DNA from: Streptomyces pyxinicus
Lineage (GTDB): Bacteria; Actinomycetota; Actinomycetes; Streptomycetales; Streptomycetaceae
DNA length: 64,000 nt
Assembly (NCBI RefSeq): GCF_024753135.1
Contig: NZ_JANUGP010000012.1
Coordinates: forward strand, 1 to 64,000
Reading direction: 5' to 3'
Below, one piece after another: positions 30,320 to 38,338 of this stretch (the stretch's first letter is position 1; each line of letters opens with the position of its first letter). The notes beneath the pieces were generated by a model that saw nothing but the letters and a program-made list of their open reading frames with translations, was not told the DNA's origin and searched no databases. Made by a program: the position numbers and the translations under genes.

Positions 30320-31407
30320 ACGTGGCTGTCCGGGCCGGGGACGGGACGGTCGGAGTGCTCGCCCAGGGCCGCGACGCCCTCGTGGAGCAGCTTGCCCGCG
30401 CGGGGGAAGTCGCGCAGTTGGCCGGACAGAAGGTCCAGGCTCGCCACGAGGGAGTGGGCGGGGACATGGCGGGCGCCGAGGATGTCGGCGGTCCAGGTGA
30501 GGAACGACGTGAACAGCTCGGCGTCGTCGACGTAGAGCGCGGTGGCCAGGAAGTCGACTATGTGCGCGATGTCCTCGGCGGTGCGCTCGCGCTGGAAGTC
30601 GCTGTAGCTCCGCAGGGCGGGGAAGCGGTTCTCCAGGTCCACCAGGGTCTGCTTGACGAGTTGCGCGCGTGACTGCGCGACCATCGTGTACTCCTGGTCG
30701 GCCAGGTGCGGCAGGTCGTCCAGCTGCTGCCGGGTCGCGGACGCGTCCGGGCGCCCCAGGCCGGCGTCGAGCGCGCTCACCGCGCCGCGCGCGTCGGCCG
30801 CCCAGCGGTCGGCGCGCAGGGTGCGGGCGTAGCGGCCGTCGGGACCGAAGGCGCGCCCCCCGGCCAGCACGGGTACGCCGACGGCCTGGCAGGCGGTGAT
30901 GGCGGCGTGTGCCGTCGGCAGGTGGGTGGGGATCGACCCGGACAGCAGGACGGCGTCGGGTCCGGTGTGGTGCAGGTGGGCGACCAGATGCGGGGTCGGG
31001 GTCTGGGCGCCCAGGAAGTCGACCCGCCAGCCGTGCAGGGTCAGCACCTCGGCGACGAGCCGGGCCGGGAAGGCGTGCCACTCGCCGTCGACGCAGCTCA
31101 CCGTGACCCGGCCGCGCCCCGGTGCGCCGGTCGGGCGACCGGGCCGGCGGTGCGCGAGGGAGGCGACGACCCGTTCGTTGATGGCGGTGGCGGCGTGTTC
31201 CTGGGCCACGGTGATGCGGTCGGCGGCCCATTCGACGCCGACCTTCTCTTGGACGGGCGCGATGACCTCCAGAAGGAGCGTCTCCTCGTCCGTCCCGTCG
31301 GCCAGGGCGTCGTGGAGCAGCCCGGCCGCCGAGCGCTCGTCTCCCTGGACGACGGCCTGCCACAGCCGGTCGGCCAGACCGGCGGCGCTGGGCCGTGCCA
31401 CTGTCAC
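30316..31407 (-). CDS. cobalamin-binding photoreceptor-like protein (CarH-type sensor, no DNA-binding domain)
   Basis: A 363-residue protein with no HTH. Residues about 10-85 form the helical cap; W60 followed by E70-H71 (W-x9-EH) matches the light-sensing signature of CarH. Residues about 100-225 form the B12 Rossmann domain with E109-x-H111 (the cobalt-ligand position), GWRVDFLGAQTP and DAVLLSGSIPTH. The C-terminal 120 residues are helical and globin-like (RFPALRSYSDFQRERTAEDIAHIVDFLATALYVDD and following), possibly a second cofactor site. GTG at 31407 has AGGAGG upstream and overlaps the PP2C gene. It is coupled to STAS downstream. Photocontrol of the partner switch is inferred. Confidence 0.8.
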   Translation of the reverse strand: MTVARPSAAGLADRLWQAVVQGDERSAAGLLHDALADGTDEETLLLEVIAPVQEKVGVEWAADRITVAQEHAATAINERVVASLAHRRPGRPTGAPGRGRVTVSCVDGEWHAFPARLVAEVLTLHGWRVDFLGAQTPTPHLVAHLHHTGPDAVLLSGSIPTHLPTAHAAITACQAVGVPVLAGGRAFGPDGRYARTLRADRWAADARGAVSALDAGLGRPDASATRQQLDDLPHLADQEYTMVAQSRAQLVKQTLVDLENRFPALRSYSDFQRERTAEDIAHIVDFLATALYVDDAELFTSFLTWTADILGARHVPAHSLVASLDLLSGQLRDFPRAGKLLHEGVAALGEHSDRPVPGPDSHV

Positions 31408-33125
31408 GTGATCCTCCTGCTTCCCGGACCGCCCGTGTGCCCGCCTGCCTCCGCGTGCCCGCCCACCAGGGTCAGCGCACCCGTGGCGGGAGCGCTGATG
31501 GCCACGGCGGCCATGTCGTCGTGCCGGCCGGTGCCGAGCCAGCCGGAGACGAGCATCTGCACGCGTTCCACGACCGCTTCCGCCGGGATGCCGGCGCTCT
31601 CGCCGAAGGCCCGGCGCAGCCGGTGCTCGCCGAAGAGCTCGTCGCCCAGGGGGCCGCCGCGGGCCTCGGTGATGCCGTCGGTGTAGAGCAGGCAGGTCTC
31701 CCCCGGCGACAGCACCGTCTCCACGGTACGGGCCTTCACGGTCGGCAGGGCGCCCACCAGGGTGCCTTGGGTGGCGACCTCCTCCACCGTGCCGTCGGCC
31801 CGGGTGATGAGCGGCGGCAGATGCCCGGCGCTGGTCAGCCGCAGCCGCACCTGACCGCCCCGGCGCCGTACGGACGCCAGCACCAGGGTCGCGAAGCGGG
31901 TGTGCCGGGAGGTCAGCAGGGCGCCGTTGAGCAGGTCGAGCACCCGCTGGTGGTTTCCGGCGAGCGGCAGCAGGGCGTGCAGGGTGTTGCGGATCTTCCC
32001 GGTGAGCACCGCCGCGTCCAGCCCCTTGCCGGCGACGTCGCCGAGGACCACGAGGGTCTCCTGCGAGGGGTCGGCACCGGGGTGCACGTCGTAGAAGTCG
32101 CCGCCGACCCGCTCGTGGTCCTTGGCCGCGCGGTAGCCGCCGGCGTACTCCACCCCGTGCACACCGGTCAGCCGGGGCGGCAGCAGTTCCTGCATCAACG
32201 TGGCCGTGACGGTGGCCTGTTCGGTGTAGAGGCGGGCGGCGGAGAGGGCGGCGCCGGCGCGGGCGGCGAAGAGCCGGGCGAAGACCTCCTCGCCCTCGGT
32301 GAAGACCTGCTCGGTACTGGAGCGCAGCAGGATGAGCGCGCCCGCGGGGACTCCGTGGCCGGGCAGCGGGGTGACGATCACGGAGCCGACCGCCCCGGAG
32401 AACCCGTCGGGGATCACCCAGTCCGGGATGGCACCCGGATCGATCCAGCGGGCCGGCACCGGCGGGAACCCCTGCAGCGCCTCGGCGAGGCCGGGTACGC
32501 CGGAGACGTCCACCTGACGGGTGACCTGGGTGACCGGGCCGCCGCGGCGCGCGTAGGTCAGGGGGTGCCGCCGGCCCTGGGGCGGAGCGACGAGGACGGC
32601 GGCTTCGGCGAGATGTTCCGCGGCCATGGAGGCGGCCACCTCCGTACAGCGCGGCACGTTCAGGGTGGACAGCAGCGCGCTGGAGACCTCGGAGAGGATC
32701 TCCGAGCGCAGCCGGGCGTTGCTCAGCGCGGTCTCGGCCAGGCGCCGGTCGGTCTCGTCGATCAGCCACCAGACCACCTCGCCCTCGCCGACGGGGGTGG
32801 GGTGCGCCTCGACGAAGCGGCCGTTGATCCGCCCGGTCGCCGTGCCGAGGGAGCCGTCGTGGGGGCCTTCGCCCATGCGCTGGTGCGCGCCCCACAGCCA
32901 GGACGGGACCCGTTCGTGCAGCCGGTCACCGCACTCGGCGTCGGGCAGCAGGGCGCGGGCCGCCCCGTTGATCCGTACGAGCCCGCCGTACCGGTCGACG
33001 ACGAGGACGGGACAGGGAGCTTCGGTCCACGTGGCGCCGACCCTCGGGTCGACGTCGGGTGGGCGGGCGGAGGAACCGCGGGAGACAGACACAAAAGGAG
33101 GCACGCGCCGTGCGCACCCCACCAC
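31404..33125 (-). CDS. PAS/GAF-regulated SpoIIE-type PP2C phosphatase
   Basis: A protein of about 573 residues. An N-terminal PAS-like region (CPVLVVDRYGGLVRINGAARALL...VVWWLIDETDRR) and a GAF domain (about 150-320) precede a complete PP2C/SpoIIE domain: VGGDFYDVH, LGDVAGKGLDAAVL, YTDGITEAR and HDDMAAVAI. It should dephosphorylate a STAS protein, most simply the one encoded two genes downstream. The start is uncertain: the GTG at 33125 has GAGG 7 bases upstream; GTG 33104 and ATG 33182 are alternatives. The palindrome at 33146-33159 just upstream argues against starts above it. First gene of a GTGA/ATGA-coupled operon. Confidence 0.83.
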   Translation of the reverse strand: MVGCARRVPPFVSVSRGSSARPPDVDPRVGATWTEAPCPVLVVDRYGGLVRINGAARALLPDAECGDRLHERVPSWLWGAHQRMGEGPHDGSLGTATGRINGRFVEAHPTPVGEGEVVWWLIDETDRRLAETALSNARLRSEILSEVSSALLSTLNVPRCTEVAASMAAEHLAEAAVLVAPPQGRRHPLTYARRGGPVTQVTRQVDVSGVPGLAEALQGFPPVPARWIDPGAIPDWVIPDGFSGAVGSVIVTPLPGHGVPAGALILLRSSTEQVFTEGEEVFARLFAARAGAALSAARLYTEQATVTATLMQELLPPRLTGVHGVEYAGGYRAAKDHERVGGDFYDVHPGADPSQETLVVLGDVAGKGLDAAVLTGKIRNTLHALLPLAGNHQRVLDLLNGALLTSRHTRFATLVLASVRRRGGQVRLRLTSAGHLPPLITRADGTVEEVATQGTLVGALPTVKARTVETVLSPGETCLLYTDGITEARGGPLGDELFGEHRLRRAFGESAGIPAEAVVERVQMLVSGWLGTGRHDDMAAVAISAPATGALTLVGGHAEAGGHTGGPGSRRIT

Positions 33126-33145
33126 CTTCCAGCCTCGGGAAAAAG

Positions 33146-33159
33146 ATGCCGTACGGCAA
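33146..33159. promoter_or_regulatory. operator-like palindrome before the PP2C-B12-STAS operon
   Basis: Plus strand ATGCCGTACGGCAA contains the perfect 12-base palindrome TGCCGTACGGCA and matches TTGYC-N4-GRCAA with one mismatch. It lies about 20 bases upstream of the preferred phosphatase start. It is the same family as 479-492 and 26127-26140. Confidence 0.45.
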
Positions 33160-33338
33160 CCGTCTCGCACGCCACCGGCCATACGCAAGCCGCCCTCGGA
33201 ACGCACACGCAAGCCTCACAACCGGCAAGTCCGGCAGTACGCACCCTGTCGTGGTGCCGGGGGCCCGTGAAGGGTGCCGGCGATCACCCCGACCGGGCGG
33301 CGCTCGGACACCGGTTCCCGGCCGCCGGAAACCGGTCG

Positions 33339-34109
33339 TCAGGACGCCAGCCGGTCCCGGTCCCCCATCACCACGACGGGACGCCGGGTCGGATCCAGGG
33401 TGCGCAGGAGAGTCTTCATGCCCGCCTCCGGCAGGCTCACGCACGCCGACGTGCCGTCACCGTGGTCCAGGTGCAGCCAGATGCCGCCGCCCCGCTCCAC
33501 CCCGTCGGGGCGGCTCCAGTCGAAGGGCGGGACGCCTCTGAGCCGGTTGTAGTCGATGGCGATGACGTAGTCGAAGTCGTGCGTGTGGGTCTCGCCCGGG
33601 TTGAGCATCGTCACGAAGGCGTTGTCGTCCTGCCAGTACCGCAGCCGGCTGCCGGGGTCGGCGAGCGAGCCGCCGGCGTCGGTGAGGGTGAACACGCCGA
33701 CGGGGCTCTGCTCGTCGTCCATGCGGTGGTCCGTCGTCCAGCCGAGCCGGCCGTTGTGCGCGGGCCAGCTCGCCGTCCGCTCCCAGGACGGGCCCCGCCT
33801 CTCGTAGAGCACGGCGGTGCTCTCGGGCGAGTCGGGGCTCTCGCCGTAGACGACCACCGCCTGTCCGCTGTCCGCCGGGACCTGACTCCACATCCGGTCC
33901 CCGACACCGGGGAGCCGGGCGCCCACCACCCGGCCGGGCGACGCGGACGCCGCACCGGGCGCGCCTCCGGGGGCCTGGCGACCTGCCGCCCCGTCACATG
34001 CCGTACCGGTCACCGCCAGCACACCGCAGACGGCGGCCACGCCCACGCCCCGACGTACCCCCGCGCACACCCGTCGTCCGGTGTGCCGGGTCTCCTTGAG
34101 TATCTGCAT
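33339..34109 (-). CDS. L,D-transpeptidase-like lipoprotein
   Basis: A 256-residue exported protein. The signal peptide ends in a lipobox, LAVTGTAC (Cys at about 38). The C-terminal half has the YkuD-like catalytic region: SPVGVFTLTDAGG, then GGIWLHLDHGDGTSACVSLPE, where the His and the Cys of TSACVS are the likely catalytic residues. L,D-transpeptidases make 3-3 cross-links in peptidoglycan or attach proteins. The context is envelope genes. ATG at 34109 is the first start; AAGGAG occurs inside the first codons, so a later start is possible but would shorten the signal peptide. The exact substrate is unknown. Confidence 0.75.
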   Translation of the reverse strand: MQILKETRHTGRRVCAGVRRGVGVAAVCGVLAVTGTACDGAAGRQAPGGAPGAASASPGRVVGARLPGVGDRMWSQVPADSGQAVVVYGESPDSPESTAVLYERRGPSWERTASWPAHNGRLGWTTDHRMDDEQSPVGVFTLTDAGGSLADPGSRLRYWQDDNAFVTMLNPGETHTHDFDYVIAIDYNRLRGVPPFDWSRPDGVERGGGIWLHLDHGDGTSACVSLPEAGMKTLLRTLDPTRRPVVVMGDRDRLAS

Positions 34110-34175
34110 GACCGCGATCCTGCGGCGGCACCGGGAGGGGCCGCATCCGGACGCGGCATACGGCCCAACCCGGTG

Positions 34176-35417
34176 TCAGTGGCCCAGCAGCAGGCCCGAT
34201 CCGCGTACGTCGGCGTGGATGCCGTCCCGGCCCACCGTCACGTCCTCCAGCCGCAGGGCGCCGGTCGGCGGCTTCGGGAGCTCGAAGGAGAAGGCGAAGC
34301 GCTCGGCGACCTGCGGGCGGGTCAGCTTCGTCAGCGCGGTCAGGAGGGACAGGTCCAGGCCCAGCCGCTTGAGCAGGGCGGGGTGGGCGAGCGCGACGTC
34401 GACCAGGTTCACCCGGGTCAGGTCGTGCAGGAAGCGCGGCGCCCCGGTCAGCCGGTGCAGCGCGTCCTCGTCGCGCAGGGCCGCGCGGACCGTGCCGTCC
34501 GGCACGCCCAGCCGCCGCACGACCTGCGGGACGCCCAGCAGGGCCCGGATACGGCTCGCCTCCCGGCTGACCCGGCGGGCCGAGGCGGGGGTCAGGTGCA
34601 GGCCCTCGCTCGGCCGGGTGCCGGGGCGGTACGTGGCGAGGTCGCCGATGTCCAGGCGGATGCCGCCGACCGAGGTGGCGATGCCGCGGTCTCCGTCGCG
34701 CCGGATGCGGGCGTCGGCCCGGACCCGGACGTCCCGTCCCGCGACGCGCAGATCGCCGTGCGCCCGGATGCCGCTCGGCCCGTGAGGGGTGAACGTCACC
34801 TGGGAGGCGCCGAGTTCGCGGTTCATGTCGGCGAAGGACAGCAGGACCCGGCCGTGCACCTGCCGGACCAGGGCGCCGCGGATCGCGGTCGGCCCGTCCC
34901 CGTCGACGCGGATGTCGCGGGCGGTGGCGGAGACCCGGGTGAGGGTGACCCGGCGGGCCGGGATGTCCGGCACGGTGACCTGGACCGAGTCCAGGCGCTG
35001 TGCGGCCACCTGGGTCAGGAACGGGAAGCCGCCGATCCGCACCTCGGGCGCGGCGGCCAGGTGCAGCTGGTCCTTGAGCCGCTCGGAGGCCTTGCGTTCG
35101 GCGTAGAGCAGCGCCCACCGGTCGGCGAGGGTGACCAGGCAGGCGAGGGCGAGGGTCCAGGCCAGCACCCGGACCACGACGGGCAGGCCGGTGGCCCGGT
35201 TGCGGCGGCGGCTGCCGCGCCGGTGATTGGGCGGGGCCCAGGGCTCGCCGGCGTCGTCGTCCGGTGCCACCGGGGCGGGCCGGGGGGTGAGGTCGTCCGA
35301 CGGGTCGTCCGCCAGCGCGGCCAGCTCGTCGTACGGGCTGGCCCGCCGCGGGACCGGGTCCGGCCGTGGCTCGTCGGACGGGGTGAGCGGATGCGCAGGT
35401 ATGTGGGGGGTACGCAT
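34176..35417 (-). CDS. DUF2993 (LmeA-like) membrane protein
   Basis: A protein of about 413 residues. The first 80 residues are acidic/proline-rich and cytoplasmic, one membrane helix follows (VVVRVLAWTLALACLVTLADRWALL, about 80-104), then a large extracytoplasmic DUF2993 domain with SERLKDQLHLAAAPEVRIGGFPFLTQVAAQRLDSVQVTVPDIP. The mycobacterial relative LmeA acts in lipomannan assembly and binds lipids; in Streptomyces the role is unknown. GTG-ATG at the start; I use ATG 35417. It is monocistronic. Confidence 0.8.
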   Translation of the reverse strand: MRTPHIPAHPLTPSDEPRPDPVPRRASPYDELAALADDPSDDLTPRPAPVAPDDDAGEPWAPPNHRRGSRRRNRATGLPVVVRVLAWTLALACLVTLADRWALLYAERKASERLKDQLHLAAAPEVRIGGFPFLTQVAAQRLDSVQVTVPDIPARRVTLTRVSATARDIRVDGDGPTAIRGALVRQVHGRVLLSFADMNRELGASQVTFTPHGPSGIRAHGDLRVAGRDVRVRADARIRRDGDRGIATSVGGIRLDIGDLATYRPGTRPSEGLHLTPASARRVSREASRIRALLGVPQVVRRLGVPDGTVRAALRDEDALHRLTGAPRFLHDLTRVNLVDVALAHPALLKRLGLDLSLLTALTKLTRPQVAERFAFSFELPKPPTGALRLEDVTVGRDGIHADVRGSGLLLGH

Positions 35418-35505
35418 CACCACATCTCACCACAGAACCTCACCCGCACCACAACCCGCGCCCGCGACCAGCCAACCACAGGCCGGTTCGCGGCGGTACG
35501 GCAGG

Positions 35506-36171
35506 TCAGTCGCGGTCGACGTGCTCGCGCAGGATCTTGCGGTTGGTGGCGTCGATGTCGTACGTGGTCTTGTTCCAGTCGGTGGTGGACACGACGTCGA
35601 CGGACCACTTCAGGGTGCCGTTGTCGGTGTCGCCCAGTTCGACGGCGGTGACGGTGCCCTTGGTCTTGCCGGTGGCGGTCTGGGCGGCCTGCTGCGCGGT
35701 CACCTTCGCCTTGTCCAGCCGGTCGGCGAGTTCGCGGCGGTCGCCGCTGTCCTGGTCCGACTTCGTCTGCGCCGGGCCGGCCTTGCCGTTCGCCGCGTCG
35801 ATGCGGACGGTGTGGGCCACGCCGTCGGTGGTGGCGACCTCCGCCTGCCAACTGGGCTGATTCGCCGGGCCCTTGAGTTCGATCGACACCGGCTTGGACT
35901 TGGGCACCGCCGCGACCGCGGTGCGCAGCGCCTCGTCGTACCCGGTCTTGGCCTTCGGGACGAGCGCCTTGCGCTCCGCCTGGTCCTCGGTGAGGGCGCT
36001 CGCGGTCGCCGACGGCGAGGGCGACATCGACGGCGCGGCCACCTGCGCCGCCTCGGCGGCACCGGTCTCGGCGGCACTGTCGTCGGTACCGGCGCCGCAT
36101 CCCGTGAGCAGGGCGCCGGTCGCGGCCGCGGCGGCTATGACCGCGGCGACTTCCTTACGCTTTGTAGTCAT
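35506..36171 (-). CDS. PepSY-domain lipoprotein
   Basis: A 221-residue secreted lipoprotein: signal MTTKRKEVAAVIAAAAATGALLTGC with lipobox LLTGC (Cys 25), then a low-complexity Ala/Ser/Pro linker. Two PepSY-like halves follow (KAKTGYDEALRTAVAAVPKSKPVSIEL...WQAEVATTDGVAHTVRIDAANGK and KVTAQQAAQTATGKTKGTVTAVELGD...WSVDVVSTTDWNKTTYDIDATNRKIL). PepSY domains inhibit or regulate extracellular proteases. The ATG at 36171 is clear. It is a single-gene unit. Confidence 0.8.
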   Translation of the reverse strand: MTTKRKEVAAVIAAAAATGALLTGCGAGTDDSAAETGAAEAAQVAAPSMSPSPSATASALTEDQAERKALVPKAKTGYDEALRTAVAAVPKSKPVSIELKGPANQPSWQAEVATTDGVAHTVRIDAANGKAGPAQTKSDQDSGDRRELADRLDKAKVTAQQAAQTATGKTKGTVTAVELGDTDNGTLKWSVDVVSTTDWNKTTYDIDATNRKILREHVDRD

Positions 36172-36245
36172 ACGGGTATTTTAGGTGACATGTCCGGACG
36201 GGGCACGGCGAGCGAGGGCGGCCGACGGACCCGCCCGCGCCGGGG

Positions 36246-37208
36246 TCACGCGAGGGACGTGAGGAACTCGATCAGTGCCGTGTTCACTTCCTCGGGGCGC
36301 TCCTGCTGGGTCCAGTGGCCGCAGCCCGGCAGTGCGAGCGGCCGGGATCGCAGGTTCGGCATCAGCTCGGGGAGCCGGGCGATCAGTTCGGGTGTGCCGG
36401 GGAACGCCGGGACGATGTCGCGGTCGCCGTAGACGTACAGGGCGGGCGGGGTGACGACGGCGCCCTGCCAGGCGGCGGTGAGTTCCCAGTTGCGGTCCAG
36501 GTTGCGGTACCAGTTGAGCGCCCCGGTGAATCCCCCGGCGAAGCTCTCGGTGAGCGCGTCGACGTCGTCCTCGGTGAACCAGTCCGGCATCGTGTCGGGC
36601 TCCGGCATGGCCGCCAGCCAGCCGCGCTCGGGGTCGACCAGCGGCTGCCGGCCCTCGCCCGCGCCGGGGGCGTCACCGGAGGCCCAGTACACGAACTTCC
36701 GCAGCGCGGTACGGGTGTCCCCGCCGAACTCGGCGTCGGCCACCCCGGGACGGTTGAAGTAGTTCCAGTAGAACCGGCCGCCGTACCGCTCCTCCATGGC
36801 CGCCAGCGGGGGACGCGTCCCGCGGAAGGGGGGTGGCACACTCAGCCCGGCCACGCCGCGCACCAGGTCCGGGCGGAGGAGGGCGGTGTGCCAGGCGACG
36901 GGCGCGCCCCAGTCGTGCCCGACGACGTACGCCGTCTCCTCCCCCAGCGCCCGCACCAGGCCGACGACGTCCCCGACCAGGTGCAGGATCGTGTACGCGT
37001 CGACGTCCTCCGGGTGGTCGCTGCTCCCGTAGCCGCGCTGGTCCGGGGCGACCACCCGGAACCCCGCGTCGGCCAGCGGCCCGAACTGGTGTTGCCACGA
37101 ACGCCAGGACTCGGGGAAGCCGTGGAGCAGCACCACCAGGGGGCCGCTGCCCTGCTCGGCGATGTGCAGCCGAATGCCGTTCGTCTCGATCATCCGATGC
37201 TCGACCAT
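36246..37208 (-). CDS. alpha/beta-fold epoxide hydrolase
   Basis: A 320-residue hydrolase of the epoxide hydrolase type. Oxyanion region VVLLHGFPESWRSWQHQ, nucleophile Asp in VVGHDWGAPVAW (about 103), cap tyrosines (RFYWNYFNRPG, NWYRNLDRNW), and the C-terminal catalytic His in LPGCGHWTQQERPEEVN. Such enzymes open epoxides to diols and detoxify or tailor lipids. ATG at 37208 or 37193 are both possible. A scar of the same gene, sharing the start region, occurs at 48870-48954. Confidence 0.85.
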   Translation of the reverse strand: MVEHRMIETNGIRLHIAEQGSGPLVVLLHGFPESWRSWQHQFGPLADAGFRVVAPDQRGYGSSDHPEDVDAYTILHLVGDVVGLVRALGEETAYVVGHDWGAPVAWHTALLRPDLVRGVAGLSVPPPFRGTRPPLAAMEERYGGRFYWNYFNRPGVADAEFGGDTRTALRKFVYWASGDAPGAGEGRQPLVDPERGWLAAMPEPDTMPDWFTEDDVDALTESFAGGFTGALNWYRNLDRNWELTAAWQGAVVTPPALYVYGDRDIVPAFPGTPELIARLPELMPNLRSRPLALPGCGHWTQQERPEEVNTALIEFLTSLA

Positions 37209-37548
37209 GGGGCGAGCGTAGTAGCTGGCTCTTCTTCGGTAGCGGCAGCGGCGGGCGATCGCTTGGCGCCGTCTTGCGCCGGCGGAACCAGCGCAGTGCG
37301 CGGACGACCGCTCCGAGGTGGGGTGGGGCACGGCGCGGGAGAGTGTCCGGGGGCCGGCGGGCGGGCCGGTCGCCGTCGAAGGCTCCGATCTCCCGCGTGC
37401 GGCGGCCCAGTTGTGGAGGCCTGGACCTCCGGCGCCACCCGCGCGAACTCCGGCTCCGGCTGCGCGGCCCGCCTCTGAGCGCCAACCGTCCCCGCCGTAC
37501 GCGGCCGACGGCAGGAACCGGCTCAGGACACGAACCGCCGCTGGAGTA
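37209..37548. other. gene-free gap upstream of the epoxide hydrolase
   Basis: No supported gene is visible. The region should contain the epoxide hydrolase promoter and the 3' untranslated end of the secreted-protein gene; I could not place boxes with confidence. Confidence 0.4.
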
Positions 37549-38145
37549 CTAGCTCACGGTGACGGTACCGCGCAGGCCCACGCTGCGCAGGCCCCGGCCG
37601 TAGCAGGAGCTGACGTTCGTGGTGGGCGCCGCCCGGCCGGTGATGTGCCGGCCGGCCATCGGGCCCGAGGTGATCCGACCGCTGAGGAAGGAGTCGAGCG
37701 GCGTGTAGCCGCTCACGCCGGCCGCCGCGGGGGTGACGGCCGAGCGTCCCACGACCCGCCCGGTGCGCCCCGCCCCCGAATACCAGGTGACGGTGGCCGA
37801 GCCGCGCACCCCGGACACCCGCGAGCAGGTGGCCCGGCCACTGCCCCGCACGGTCAGCCGACCCGAACGGATGCTCTTCCGGCGGCCGTCGGGGGACGTG
37901 CACCCGTTCAGGTTGACGGTGCCCCGTGCCGTGACGTTGCGTGGGGTGCCGGACACCGCGGGAGAGAAGGTGACCGGCGAGGCGGTGCGCAGCGAGCAGC
38001 GCAGGGTGGCCGCCGCTCGGGCCGATGGCGCGGCGTCCGGGGCGGCGGTGGCCGCCGGGCCGGTGACGACGGTCGCCAGCAGGGTGACGACGGCCGCCAG
38101 CAAGACGCGTGCCGGGCGGTATTCGGTACGGGTTCCACGATGCAT
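37549..38145 (-). CDS. secreted protein of unknown function
   Basis: A 198-residue protein with a Sec signal peptide (RPARVLLAAVVTLLATVVTGPAATAAPDA, cleavage near residue 36). The mature part is beta-rich, with repeated GRxTVRGSGRAT/GTVTVS-type strands and four cysteines (RCSL, NGCTS, ATCSR, SSCYG) that could form two disulfides. It does not resemble an enzyme I know. AAGGAG precedes the ATG (38145) by 7 bases. It lies divergently from the MMPL gene. Confidence 0.75.
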   Translation of the reverse strand: MHRGTRTEYRPARVLLAAVVTLLATVVTGPAATAAPDAAPSARAAATLRCSLRTASPVTFSPAVSGTPRNVTARGTVNLNGCTSPDGRRKSIRSGRLTVRGSGRATCSRVSGVRGSATVTWYSGAGRTGRVVGRSAVTPAAAGVSGYTPLDSFLSGRITSGPMAGRHITGRAAPTTNVSSCYGRGLRSVGLRGTVTVS

Positions 38146-38338
38146 CGACGTACTCCTTCGAGGCGTTGCACAGGCGGGTATGTCCGAGCTGATCCCGCTG
38201 TGTCGGAAGCTAGTGGCTTCGTTGCGCTGTCACCACGTTGGATGTGGTTTCGTCACTTGTTCGGCCCAGGAATCGTTGGTCGTCGGCAGAGCCGCGCCGA
38301 TCCCCCGGCGCCGCCCCCGGCACCGAGAAGGGGCCAAC

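Noticed and set aside
38160..38338. Hairpin-like ACCAC/GTGGT repeat before the MMPL gene as an operator
   Set aside because: Arms of only five bases in a region of no other signal; not above chance.
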